From contig NZ_JAPNLM010000004.1 in assembly GCF_026627255.1 (NCBI RefSeq), positions 261,589 through 325,588 on the forward strand: a DNA stretch of 64,000 bases, read 5' to 3'. Position 1 is the stretch's first letter. The number at the start of each line of letters is the position of its first letter. Source of the stretch: Streptomyces antarcticus (GTDB taxonomy: Bacteria; Actinomycetota; Actinomycetes; Streptomycetales; Streptomycetaceae). The notes under the pieces were generated by a model. It had not been told where the DNA came from, searched no databases, and saw nothing but the letters and a program-made list of their open reading frames with translations. The position numbers were made by a program, and so were the translations under genes. Shown one piece after another: positions 40,996-52,655 of this stretch.

Positions 40996-41226
40996 ATGTC
41001 CAGCGCTTCAGAGCCGGAACTTCCGGCTCCCGTACCGGAGAAACGCGACGCCGTGACCCCGGACCTGCCTCCGGCCGGTTCAGGCGCTCCCGACCTTCCG
41101 GGCGCCGGGTCCGACGGGCCACGGCCCGACGAAGCCGAGGAGAAGGGGGCGGAGAAGGCGACGGAGGAGGGCACGGGCACGGGAGCCGGTTCCGGAGGTG
41201 CCGGGGCCCAGGAGCCTCCTGACTAG
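40996..41226 (+). CDS. Small acidic Pro/Gly-rich hypothetical protein
   Basis: A protein of 76 residues rich in Pro, Glu, Gly, Ala and Asp, certainly disordered, with no Cys and no hydrophobic segment. GAGGAGA lies upstream of ATG 40996, giving a solid start. The composition resembles the small protein at 22904. Function unknown. Confidence 0.65.
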   Translation: MSSASEPELPAPVPEKRDAVTPDLPPAGSGAPDLPGAGSDGPRPDEAEEKGAEKATEEGTGTGAGSGGAGAQEPPD

Positions 41227-41238
41227 GGGGGCCGGTCG

Positions 41239-41286
41239 GCCCCCGGCCACGCCCCCGCGCACAGGCGGAGGGGCGCGGCCGGGGGC
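41239..41286. terminator. Bidirectional terminator with one mismatch
   Basis: Arms of 17 bases (GCCCCCGGCCACGCCCC and GGGGCGCGGCCGGGGGC) pair with one mismatch around a 14-base loop, between convergent genes. Confidence 0.75.
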
Positions 41287-41288
41287 GG

Positions 41289-41699
41289 TCAGCGGGCCAG
41301 GAGGTCCTCGAGGAACCCGTCGGCGTCGAAGGTCTCGGAGCCCGGTGCGGTGACGGCGTACGTCTCCTCGAGGAAGCCCTTGACCGCGCGGGCGTTCACG
41401 AGGAGGACCACGCCCTGCCCTCCGGCGGAGTCGCGCAGGCCGACGCGGATCTCCTCGCCGCCGGCCGTCCGCTGCGGTCGGAAGGTGACGTCTCCCTCGC
41501 CCACCGGGCGCTGGAGGCCCTCGGCCAGCATCTGGCGGTCGAAGCACCAGTACGGCAGGACCGTTTGCCCGGCGAAGAACTGTGCCCGCACGGCGTACGG
41601 GTCGGCGCTGTCGTAGGAGAAGCGGCCGAGGAGCGGTACTTCGTCCCCGTCCGCGTCGTTCAGGCGTACGGCGATCAGAGCGGACACTCGGGACAGCAA
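41289..41699 (-). CDS. SsgA-like sporulation and cell-division regulator (SALP)
   Basis: A protein of 136 residues, the standard SALP size. It shows PLLGRFSYDSADPYAVRAQF, WCFDRQMLAEGL and GEGDVTFRP, then VNARAVKGFLEETYAV. SALPs exist only in morphologically complex actinomycetes and guide septum placement and spore-wall steps (for instance SsgB recruits FtsZ). The start is TTG 41699, supported by CGGAGG at 6 bases. Which of SsgA-G it equals cannot be told from the sequence alone. Confidence 0.92.
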   Translation of the reverse strand: MLSRVSALIAVRLNDADGDEVPLLGRFSYDSADPYAVRAQFFAGQTVLPYWCFDRQMLAEGLQRPVGEGDVTFRPQRTAGGEEIRVGLRDSAGGQGVVLLVNARAVKGFLEETYAVTAPGSETFDADGFLEDLLAR

Positions 41700-41818
41700 G
41701 GCGGGCCTCCGGGACTGGGCTACTCGTCCGCCCCCGTATGCCCCGTCTCGGCGAGCGCACGCTGCGCTGTCCGAACGAACTCCGGCACCGAGGTCCGACG
41801 CGCGCCGCCGCGGCCGGG

Positions 41819-42142
41819 TCAGACGATCTCGGTGTCGTAGAAGCAGAAGTGGTCCTTGATCGCGGCGACGCCCGGTTTCGGGTCCGCGTACGCCCAGACG
41901 AGGTCAGTGGCCCCGGGCACGGACCAATATCCGGCGTCCCCCTTGAACGGACAGTGCGTGCGGCCGTCGGACGAGGTCAGCAGGTCGGTGCGGACGTCCT
42001 CGGGCGGCAGGTAGTACCGGGGCGGGCAGCCCGTCTCGCGCAGCACCAGGGGCCGCCGGCTCTCGGCCAGGACCTGCCCGTCCTTCACGACGCGCACGTG
42101 CTCGGTGCCCTGCTCGATGGTGATGTCGTGTCCACGTGTCAT
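41819..42142 (-). CDS. DUF427 domain protein
   Basis: A small protein of 107 residues: VRVVKDGQVLAESRRPLVLR, then PPRYYLPPEDVRTDLL and HCPFKGDAGYWSV, with DHFCFYDTEI at the end. This is the complete DUF427 beta-barrel. Members are widespread in actinomycetes and have no firm function; a ligand pocket with conserved Tyr/Pro/Cys is likely. ATG 42142 follows GAGGGAC. Its upstream side borders an octanucleotide array. Confidence 0.92.
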   Translation of the reverse strand: MTRGHDITIEQGTEHVRVVKDGQVLAESRRPLVLRETGCPPRYYLPPEDVRTDLLTSSDGRTHCPFKGDAGYWSVPGATDLVWAYADPKPGVAAIKDHFCFYDTEIV

Positions 42143-42182
42143 ACGTCCCTCAGCGCGCACGGCCGGAGAATTCTTCCCCCAC

Positions 42183-42286
42183 GGCCCCACGGCCCCACGG
42201 CCCCACGGCCCCACGGCCCCACGGCCCCACGGCCCCACGGCCCCACGGCCCCACGGCCCCACGGCCCCGCCGCCCCGCGGCCCCGC
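42183..42286. repeat. Octanucleotide tandem array (GGCCCCAC)n
   Basis: Ten perfect tandem copies of GGCCCCAC (42183-42262) are followed by three degenerate copies (GGCCCCGC/CGCCCCGC). Since 8 is not a multiple of three, each gain or loss of a unit changes the reading frame. It lies between the DUF427 promoter and a P450 fragment. Confidence 0.95.
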
Positions 42287-42291
42287 GGCCC

Positions 42292-42567
42292 GGATACGAG
42301 GAGTTGGGGAAGGAAGGACCGCTCGCGCGGGTCCGGCTCTACGACGGGCGCACCGCGTGGGCCGTCACCGGGTAGGCGGAGACGCGGCAGCTGCTGGTTG
42401 GCCCCCGGCTCTCCTCCGACCGGTCCCCGCCCGACTTTCCGGTGCTGGTGCCCTGGAGGGCCGCCGCGAAGCTCGTCGCGCTCGTCGGCATGGACCCGCC
42501 CGATCATGAGGTGCAGCGCCGCATGCTCATCCCCAGCTTCTCCATGAAGCGGGTCAACTCGCCGCGG
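42292..42567 (+). pseudogene. Cytochrome P450 N-terminal fragment
   Basis: The frame reads YEELGKEGPLARVRLYDGRT, AWAVTG, then TAG at 42373, then ETRQLLVGPRLSSDRSPPDF and VPWRAAAKLVALVGMDPPDH EVQRRMLIPSFSMKRV. This is the beginning of an actinomycete CYP105/107-like P450 up to helix C (the H-x-x-x-R heme propionate region). The first 20-25 codons are replaced by the octanucleotide array, one in-frame stop interrupts it, and the I helix and heme Cys are gone. The following 100 bases to 42672 are open but unrecognised. Confidence 0.75.
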
Positions 42568-42726
42568 CCGGCGCCCGGACCGCCGCCCGGTCATTCCGAG
42601 CGCCTCGGCCCCGGCGATCCGCTGACCGAGCGCGAACTGATGCTCCGCAAGGAGCTGCCGGGCCGGCCGTGACGCGTTCCCCCGGTCCGGGCGGCCGCCG
42701 AAGCGGATCTTCGACATAATCGGCGC

Positions 42727-43047
42727 ATGCCGACAAGCGCAGACCTCCCCGCCCTGCCCGTCGTCGCCCCGCACGGCGATCTGGACGCCGACACCATCGG
42801 CACGCTGACCGCCGAGATCGAATCCGCCGCGGCCGCGCACCGCGCGGTGATCCTGGATGCCAGCGGCATCACCTTCAGCGACTCCTCCTTCCTGCGCCTG
42901 ATGCTCACCACGAACCAGCGGGTCGACCTGCGGATCGCCGCGCCGTCCCCCGTGGTGGCCCGACTGTTCCAGCTGGTCTGCGTCGAGGACGTCCTGCGGC
43001 TGTTCCCCACGGTCCAGGCGGCGCGCGCGGGAGCCCCGCGGTCCTGA
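42727..43047 (+). CDS. STAS-domain anti-sigma factor antagonist-like protein
   Basis: A protein of 106 residues with a STAS domain: LPVVAPHGDLDADTIGTLTA, then VILDASGITFSDSSFLRLML, where the Ser after Asp is the usual phosphorylation site, and a late VEDVLRLFPTVQAA. Such proteins bind anti-sigma kinases and release sigma factors when dephosphorylated by SpoIIE/RsbU phosphatases. The next gene encodes exactly such a phosphatase. CATAAT ends 6 bases before ATG 42727 and there is no ribosome site, so it is probably leaderless. Confidence 0.85.
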   Translation: MPTSADLPALPVVAPHGDLDADTIGTLTAEIESAAAAHRAVILDASGITFSDSSFLRLMLTTNQRVDLRIAAPSPVVARLFQLVCVEDVLRLFPTVQAARAGAPRS

Positions 43048-43250
43048 CCCCGCCGCGAGGGCGGCGCCGCGCCGCGGGAGGCGCTCTGGGGGAGGCGCTC
43101 TGCGGGAGGCGCCAGGCGCCGTACGCGAGTCGGCGCCGTCCGCCCCGGCTTGCCCACGAGCCCAGGGTCCGATTGACTCGGCTCCGCCCCCGTGACCTGG
43201 CAGGGAGTACCAGAACGCCGTGAACGCGGACATGAGGGGAGGCGGACGCC

Positions 43251-47255
<4,005 letters not shown>

Positions 47256-47370
47256 CGCCGGACCGCGTCCGTGCGGCCGCCCGCGCACGCACCGCGCCCG
47301 TACACACACCTCACAGGAAACCGTCACACGAGAGCAGGAATGGGCCGGGCCGACCGCCGTTCTCCATGAC

Positions 47371-48077
47371 ATGACTGTGGGATCGGCACTCCACGCATCC
47401 GGCCCCGGGAACCAGATCGACGCCACCATGCTCCTCGCCCGGGAGGCCGCTGCCGCCGGGCTGCGGTCCGCCTGGTTCGGGCAGACTTCGGCGCCGACTC
47501 CGCGCAGCTCGCGGCGATCGTCGGCCGGGAGGTGCCGGGCCTGGAGGTCGGCACCTCCGCGATTCCGATCTTCGGCCGCCACCCGCTGCTCGTCTCCAGC
47601 CAGGCCCAGACCGCGCAGGCGGCGACGCACGGCCGCTACCACCTCGGACTCGCCCTCGGCACCAAGCTCCTGATCGAAGCCGGCTCGGCATCCCCTTCGA
47701 ACGGCCCGTCGTCCGGCTCCGCGAAGTCCGAGCCGTTGGCGCTGCCCTCACCGCACTACGGCAGTTGACCGAGACCGGCACCGCGGACTGACACGGCGAA
47801 CTGCTCACCGCGACGACGCCGCTTCCCGCGCGGGTGCCCGGAGCCGAGGCGGGCGTACCGCTGCTGGTCGCCGCGGATCGTGGCGATGGTCCACGGCGTG
47901 GTCACCGACGACGCCGAGTCCGCACACCGGACGGCTGTCGAACAGCTCGCGTTCTACGAGCAGTTCCCGCCCTACGCCCGGGTCCTGGAACCCGCCGGCG
48001 CCGCGCGGGCCGGCGACGTGGCCGTGATCGGCGACCCGAACGGAGAGATCCGGTCAAGCTGGATGGCCGTTCGGTGA
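47371..48077 (+). pseudogene. LLM-class F420-dependent oxidoreductase, multiply disrupted
   Basis: From ATG 47371 the frame gives LLAREAAAAGLRSAWFGQT. A lost base near 47486 moves coding to GADSAQLAAIVGREVPGLEV and HPLLVSSQAQTAQAATHGRY. A second near 47688 moves it on to PFERPVVRLREVRAVGAAL. TGA at 47789 interrupts, then ARVPGAEAGVPLLVAA jumps near 47875 to IVAMVHGVVTDDAESAHRTA, missing about 60 family residues, before DVAVIGD and a stop at 48077. Intact relatives are luciferase-like enzymes using reduced F420. Clearly nonfunctional unless the sequence is wrong. Confidence 0.8.
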
Positions 48078-48283
48078 ACCGCGCGCGGCGGGCCGCAGGT
48101 CAGCGGGCTCATCGGGGCACGCCGACCCGGTGATCACCCCCTGTTCGCGGGCAGCTACGCAGCGAGCGCACCCCGCGTGAGCTGGCCGAACGACCATTCG
48201 GTTACCGCTATGCGGACGTTGTGTCCGTAAGTCGACCACGCGGGTGTAACTTCCCTTTGGATCCGACAAGCTTGCTGGCATCT

Positions 48284-48314
48284 GAACGCGGAATCGAAAA
48301 GAAGAATCGCGTTC
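48284..48314 (+). promoter_or_regulatory. Leader stem-loop before the protease-inhibitor gene
   Basis: GAACGCG and CGCGTTC (7-bp perfect arms, 17-base A-rich loop) lie 28 bases before the GTG start; AATCGAAA is repeated at the loop and just downstream. The region 48180-48340 is markedly richer in A+T than its surroundings, as expected for a promoter and leader. No clear -35/-10 pair was fixed. Confidence 0.35.
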
Positions 48315-48341
48315 AACCAACGAATCGAAAGTGAGCTTGTC

Positions 48342-48764
48342 GTGCGTTACCGTGTCGCCGCTGTATCCGCCTCTGCCCTCCTCTGTCTCGCCGGCGCCGC
48401 CGGTCTGGCCGAGGCCCAGCCTGCGAGCCTGTACGCCCCCTCCGCCATGGTCTTCACCGTCGCACAGGGGGACGACGCGACGGCCACCGTCGTCCGGGCG
48501 TCCACGCTCAGCTGCGCTCCGAGCGCCCGCGGGACGCACCCCGACCCCAAGGCCGCCTGCGCGGCCCTGAACGCCGCCGCCGGAACGTTCGACCGCCTGC
48601 TCGCCGCCCCGAACCCGGACCGTGCCTGCCCGATGCACTACGACCCCGTCACGGTCACCGCCGACGGCGTGTGGCAGGGCAGCCGCGTCGCATGGAAGCA
48701 CACCTTCTCCAACGCCTGCGTCATGTCCGCGACCCTGAACGGGAACTCCGTCTTCGCGTTCTGA
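48342..48764 (+). CDS. Streptomyces subtilisin inhibitor (SSI family)
   Basis: A precursor of 140 residues. A signal peptide (VRYRVAAVSASALLCLAGAA, cut near AEAQ) is followed by LYAPSAMVFTVAQGDDATAT, a first Cys pair (LSCAPSARGTHPD...AACAAL) and the reactive-site loop CPMHYDPVTVTADGVWQGSR, with the end FSNACVMSATLNGNSVFAF. The P1 residue is Met, as in classic SSI, but P1' is His where SSI has Val. Four Cys form the usual two disulfides. It inhibits secreted subtilisin-like proteases and is linked to mycelial development. Confidence 0.96.
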   Translation: MRYRVAAVSASALLCLAGAAGLAEAQPASLYAPSAMVFTVAQGDDATATVVRASTLSCAPSARGTHPDPKAACAALNAAAGTFDRLLAAPNPDRACPMHYDPVTVTADGVWQGSRVAWKHTFSNACVMSATLNGNSVFAF

Positions 48765-48852
48765 TCCCGGTCGCGGGACAGGTCCGGGCCGCGTCGTCGC
48801 GGCGGGGCGGCCCAGGCACATCGGCATGGATGGCCTGAAATAGACTGTTTCG

Positions 48853-49209
48853 GTGACCGAGACCCCCGTGCCTCCCTGCCCCGCCTGTTCGAGCGCCTAC
48901 GCCTACGAGATGGGCGCGCTCCTGGTCTGCCCCGAGTGCGCGCACGAATGGCCGCTCAGCGCCTCGGATTCCGGCGAGACCGCAGGGGAGCGGGTCGTCA
49001 GGGACGCCGTCGGCAACGTGCTCTCCGACGGAGACACCGTGTCCGTGGTGAAGGGTCTGAAGGTCAAGGGCAGCCCGTCGGGCATCAAGGCGGGCACCAA
49101 GGTGCGCAACATCCGCCTGGTCGACGGTGTCGACGGGCACGACATCGACTGCAAGATCGACGGCTTCGGTGCCATGCAGCTCAAGTCCAGCGTGGTCAGG
49201 AAGGTCTGA
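48853..49209 (+). CDS. YjdM/PhnA-family zinc-ribbon protein
   Basis: A protein of 118 residues. The zinc ribbon CPACSSAYAYE...LLVCPECAHEW is at the N-terminus, followed by the KOW-like domain (LSDGDTVSVVKGLKVKGS and VDGHDIDCKIDGFGAMQLKS). The old name PhnA implies alkylphosphonate use, but the family has no proven role there. TAGACT ends 6 bases before GTG 48853 and no ribosome site is present, so the mRNA is probably leaderless. Confidence 0.92.
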   Translation: MTETPVPPCPACSSAYAYEMGALLVCPECAHEWPLSASDSGETAGERVVRDAVGNVLSDGDTVSVVKGLKVKGSPSGIKAGTKVRNIRLVDGVDGHDIDCKIDGFGAMQLKSSVVRKV

Positions 49210-49594
49210 CCCGCCCGCGAGTCCGCCGTATCGCCGCGGCCCCGCCGGGCCGGTCGAAGAACGTCCGCCCGAAGCCGAAGCCGAAGCCGAAGCCGACGCT
49301 GAGGGTGAGCGAGGCGGGGCTTGGCACCGAGCGCGACACCCGTGCCGGTGGCCCGGGACCCCGGCGGGGCGATGTCCTCGCCGACCTGCTCGCCCCGGGT
49401 CATCCGCCCGGCGGCGGTGCTCCAGCGGAGCGGCGGGCACCGCCGATCACCGGATCGACGACGGCGACCCACGACTGGTTCAGCTCCGAGACGTACCGGC
49501 CGCCGCGGGTGTCCTGGGGGACGAAAAGCCGCGGGCCGGCGGAACCGCTGTATTCGGGCGGCAAGCCCGGCGTGCGGTGGGGCGGGGGAGTGGA
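49210..49594. other. Gap with hexamer repeat and a possible gene remnant
   Basis: CCGAAG is repeated four times in tandem at about 49272-49297. On the minus strand a frame ending at TGA 49399-49401 reads RLFVPQDTRGGRYVSELNQS then WVAVVDPVIGGARRS with GC-biased third positions. It looks like the last strand pairs of a beta-propeller protein, but there is no start and the family is uncertain. Confidence 0.35.
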
Positions 49595-50026
49595 TCAGAC
49601 CTTGCCGAGGTCCGAACTCAGCCACCGCTCCGGACGCATGTGGAACACGATCTGCTCGCCGTGGTCCTTCCAGGCGAAGTCGACGTACGCGTCCACCTTC
49701 TCCGCCGGCAGGTACCGCGAGGAGATCTCCACCAGCTGCTCGCGCAACGCCGGTTGCTCCGACACGACGGAGCCCTCGACCGACACGTAACGGATCGTCG
49801 GTTCCACACGGTCGACCAACAGGCTGAACCGGCCCGCGGCCCGGATCAGTTCGGCCTTGCGGGAGTCCCGGCCGGTCATGACCCAGAGGTCGCCGCCGGG
49901 AGCGTACTGGTACCAGATCGGCACCGTCAGCGGGGCACGGTCGCCGCCGGGGCCCGCGCTCACGGCGAGCGCGGCCACATGGGGCTCGGCGAGGAAGAGC
50001 TCACGGTCGGTTCGGGTCAGGGCCAC
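49595..50026 (-). CDS. PPOX-class F420/flavin-dependent protein (pyridoxamine oxidase fold)
   Basis: A protein of 143 residues. LTRTDRELFLAEPHVAALAV begins the split beta-barrel; PIWYQYAPGGDLWVMTGRDS RKAEL and IRYVSVEGSVV form the cofactor region. Actinomycete members often bind F420 or FMN and reduce small molecules. GTG 50026 follows AAGGAG at 6 bases. It ends in the FHMRPERWLSSDLGKV type of tail common to the family. Confidence 0.9.
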   Translation of the reverse strand: MALTRTDRELFLAEPHVAALAVSAGPGGDRAPLTVPIWYQYAPGGDLWVMTGRDSRKAELIRAAGRFSLLVDRVEPTIRYVSVEGSVVSEQPALREQLVEISSRYLPAEKVDAYVDFAWKDHGEQIVFHMRPERWLSSDLGKV

Positions 50027-50194
50027 GGCATGCTCCTTCGACGGGGGAGAAACCTACGCGGGGACAACGACGCTCCGTCCCCCGGCAGTTCCCGGATTCA
50101 CCCGCGCGGCCCATCGCCGACGTCTCGCCCGCCGTGGGGCAGGGTCCGAGCGTGCGGGGAGCGTCCTGACCGCCTTCGCGGTGTCGGCGACGGG

Positions 50195-50962
50195 TCAGGA
50201 CCGTGCCGCCGCCTTGCCCTCCACGGTGGCGGAGGCCGCCGCGGCGTCGGCCGCCGACTCGTTCGGCGCGGGCCGGGGCGCGGTGTACATGACCGACCCC
50301 TGCTTGTTCTCCTTCTCGACGGCACCCTTCCTGGCGAGGGTCTCCAGGGTGTTGCGCACCACCTGGGTGGAGGCCGGGCGTCCCGGGTGCGCCTCGGCCA
50401 TGGCCGAGGTGACCTCGCTGACCATGCGGGGCTCCGCGGCGCCGACCAGGAGGGCCAGGACCAGCTCGCGCAGCGGGGGCTCCGTCGTGGTCGCCGGCGC
50501 CGGGGCGGCGGCCGTGGTGGAGGCCGCGGGAACAGCCGGGACGGTCGGGGCCGCCGCTGCCGCCGGGGCCTTCTTGGGCCGTGCCGCCTTCTTGGCGACC
50601 GTCGCTCCGCCGGTGGCCTTCCGAGCCCGCCGCGGCCGGGGCACGGCCTCCTTCGCCGGCGTTCCGACGGTCGCCACCGACAGGGCGGCCGTCACGATCG
50701 CGGGCGTCCGTACGGGCTGCGCGGGAAGGTGGCCGCCCGCTCCGTCCGCGGCCGCGGACGCCGCTCCCTCCGAGCCCGGGGGCAGCGCGCCCTGCATGCC
50801 GCAGAGCCAGCTCTCGTCGGCCTTCAGCTGCCGCAGACGCGCGTCGAGTTCGGCGATCCGGGCGGAGGCGGCTTCCTGTTCCTTGCGGTTGGTCTCGAGA
50901 TCGACGGCGAACCGCTGCGCGTACAGGCTACGGATGGGTGTGGTGTCCGGCTCGTTGGCCAT
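50195..50962 (-). CDS. Coiled-coil and winged-helix regulatory protein
   Basis: A protein of 255 residues. Residues about 15-55 (YAQRFAVDLETNRKEQEAAS, ARIAELDARLRQLKADE) form a coiled coil with one Cys just after. A long Ala/Pro/Lys-rich linker follows, and residues about 165-225 (LRELVLALLVGAAEPRMVSE, VVRNTLETLARKGAVEKEN) look like a winged helix of the type seen in BlaI-like or subtelomeric regulators. Streptomyces has many such 'regulatory proteins' without known targets. ATG 50962 lacks a clear ribosome site except GAGTGAG. Confidence 0.7.
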   Translation of the reverse strand: MANEPDTTPIRSLYAQRFAVDLETNRKEQEAASARIAELDARLRQLKADESWLCGMQGALPPGSEGAASAAADGAGGHLPAQPVRTPAIVTAALSVATVGTPAKEAVPRPRRARKATGGATVAKKAARPKKAPAAAAAPTVPAVPAASTTAAAPAPATTTEPPLRELVLALLVGAAEPRMVSEVTSAMAEAHPGRPASTQVVRNTLETLARKGAVEKENKQGSVMYTAPRPAPNESAADAAAASATVEGKAAARS

Positions 50963-51217
50963 GGCGGCTCACTCTCCTCATACCTCACGGTGTTGCTGCG
51001 GGATGCTACTCGCCCCCGGACGGCCGCAGTTCCCTCCCGGGGCGATCCGCCACCCTGTTCTGACGTTCGGAAACCCGAGGTCCCGGGCGCCGCGTACCAG
51101 TCCGCCGCACCCGTCCACCGCACCCGTCCGCCGCACGCGGTCGAGCGCCCCGCCGCGCGTTCCGCGCACCCGGATCGCCGCGTCGTGCGTTGCACGGGAC
51201 GCTTCGTCCGGTCACAG

Positions 51218-51261
51218 AGTGGTTGAGACCACTTGTCCCCGTGTTTAAGTCGTTCTAGCCT
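51218..51261 (+). promoter_or_regulatory. DasR-responsive element and promoter of the sugar ABC operon
   Basis: AGTGGTTGAGACCACT (51218-51233) agrees at 14 of 16 positions with the dre consensus AGTGGTCTAGACCACT and is nearly palindromic. It abuts TTGTCC (51233-51238), which lies 17 bases before TAGCCT (51256-51261), so a bound repressor would cover the -35 box. The first codon is at 51337. The rest of 50963-51217 shows no gene. Confidence 0.75.
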
Positions 51262-51336
51262 CCTCCCAGTTGTGCAGTACGGAACAGGCGTTGCGCATGA
51301 CGCAACGCACTCGCACTCTTCTCCTGGGGATCGCCA

Positions 51337-52641
51337 ATGAAGCTCCGCTCCCGCATAGCCGCACCTGTCGCCGCGTTCGTCCTCGCCGGGCTCACCGCCA
51401 CCGCCTGCGCCCCCCAGACCGCCGCCAATGACGCCTCGAAGGACGAGAAGTCCGGCACCCTGCGCGTCTGGCTCTTCCAAGAGGTCAACAACGACCCGAA
51501 GAAGAAGGTCGTGGACCAGGCGATCGCCGCCTTCACACAACAGCACGGGGATGCCGAGGTCGAGGTCGAGTACATCCCGGTCGAGACCAGGGCCCAGCGG
51601 ATCAAGGCCGCCTTCAACGACCCGAAGAGCGCACCCGACCTGATCGAGTACGGCAACACCGACACCGCCGGATACGTCAAGGACGGCGGGCTCGCCGACA
51701 TCAGCAAGGAGTTCGGTGACTGGGCGGAGGCCAAGGACACCGATCCCACCGCCACCCGGTCGGTCACCGTCGGCGGCAAGGTGTACGGCGCCCCGTTCTT
51801 CGTCGGCGTACGCGCCCTCTACTACCGCACCGACGTCTTCACGGAGCTCGGGCTCCAGCCCCCGAAGACCCAGGCCGAGCTGGTCTCCACGGCCAAGAGG
51901 ATCCGCCAGGCCAAGCCCGAGCTGTACGGCATCGCCGTCGGCGGCGCGTACACCTACGGAGCGATGCCGTTCATCTGGGCCAACGGCGGTGAGCTCGCCG
52001 AGGAGAGCGGCGGCACCTACACCTCGGCGATCGACAGCGCCGCCGCGCGCAAGGGCATCGAGACGTACACCTCGCTCTTCGGCGACGACAACTGTCCGGC
52101 CGCCAAGTGCGCCGCCATGGGCGGCAACGCGACCGTCACGGCGTTCGCCTCGGGCACCGCGGCCATGGCCATCGGCGGTGACTTCAGCCACCAGGCCGTC
52201 GAGGCAGGCGCGGTCAAGGGCAAGTACGCCGTCGTCCCGCTGCCCGGTGTCAAGGAGGGCGAGATCGCCCCCGCGTTCGCGGGCGGCAACAACATAGGCG
52301 TCCTGAAGAGCAGCACCCACCGCACCCTGGCCGTCGACCTGATGAAGAGGTTCGCGGGCAAGGACGCCCAGCGGGGGCTGTTCGACGCGATGGGCTTCCT
52401 GCCCACCTACACCGACGTCCGGGCCGAGGTGGCGAAGAAGGACCCGTTCGTCGAGCCGTTCGTCCGGACCCTCGCGGCGGGCACCAAGTTCGTTCCGGCC
52501 TCCTCCGGATGGGGCCAGATCGACGCCTCGACCGTCCTGCCGACGATGTTCCAGGAGATCGTCAGCGGCAAGAAGGACGTGGCCGCCGCCTCCGGTGACG
52601 CGGCGAAGAAGATGAACACGGCCTTCTCCGACGCCGGCTGA
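51337..52641 (+). CDS. Sugar-binding lipoprotein of an ABC transporter (DasA/NgcE-like)
   Basis: A protein of 434 residues. MKLRSRIAAPVAAFVLAGLT leads to the lipobox TATAC. The mature part is a family-1 solute-binding protein: TLRVWLFQEVNNDP, APDLIEYGNTDTAGYVKDGG, APFFVGVRALYYRTDVF and FIWANGGELAEESGG. The closest remembered relatives are DasA and NgcE, which bind chitobiose or GlcNAc. The dre site upstream supports aminosugar uptake. Two permeases follow within 15 bases; the MsiK-type ATPase is expected elsewhere, as is usual in Streptomyces. Confidence 0.9.
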   Translation: MKLRSRIAAPVAAFVLAGLTATACAPQTAANDASKDEKSGTLRVWLFQEVNNDPKKKVVDQAIAAFTQQHGDAEVEVEYIPVETRAQRIKAAFNDPKSAPDLIEYGNTDTAGYVKDGGLADISKEFGDWAEAKDTDPTATRSVTVGGKVYGAPFFVGVRALYYRTDVFTELGLQPPKTQAELVSTAKRIRQAKPELYGIAVGGAYTYGAMPFIWANGGELAEESGGTYTSAIDSAAARKGIETYTSLFGDDNCPAAKCAAMGGNATVTAFASGTAAMAIGGDFSHQAVEAGAVKGKYAVVPLPGVKEGEIAPAFAGGNNIGVLKSSTHRTLAVDLMKRFAGKDAQRGLFDAMGFLPTYTDVRAEVAKKDPFVEPFVRTLAAGTKFVPASSGWGQIDASTVLPTMFQEIVSGKKDVAAASGDAAKKMNTAFSDAG

Positions 52642-52655
52642 CCGGGCCCGTCGAC

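Noticed and set aside
42183..42286. Possible CRISPR array
   Set aside because: The units are head-to-tail octamers without spacers, so this is a simple tandem repeat.
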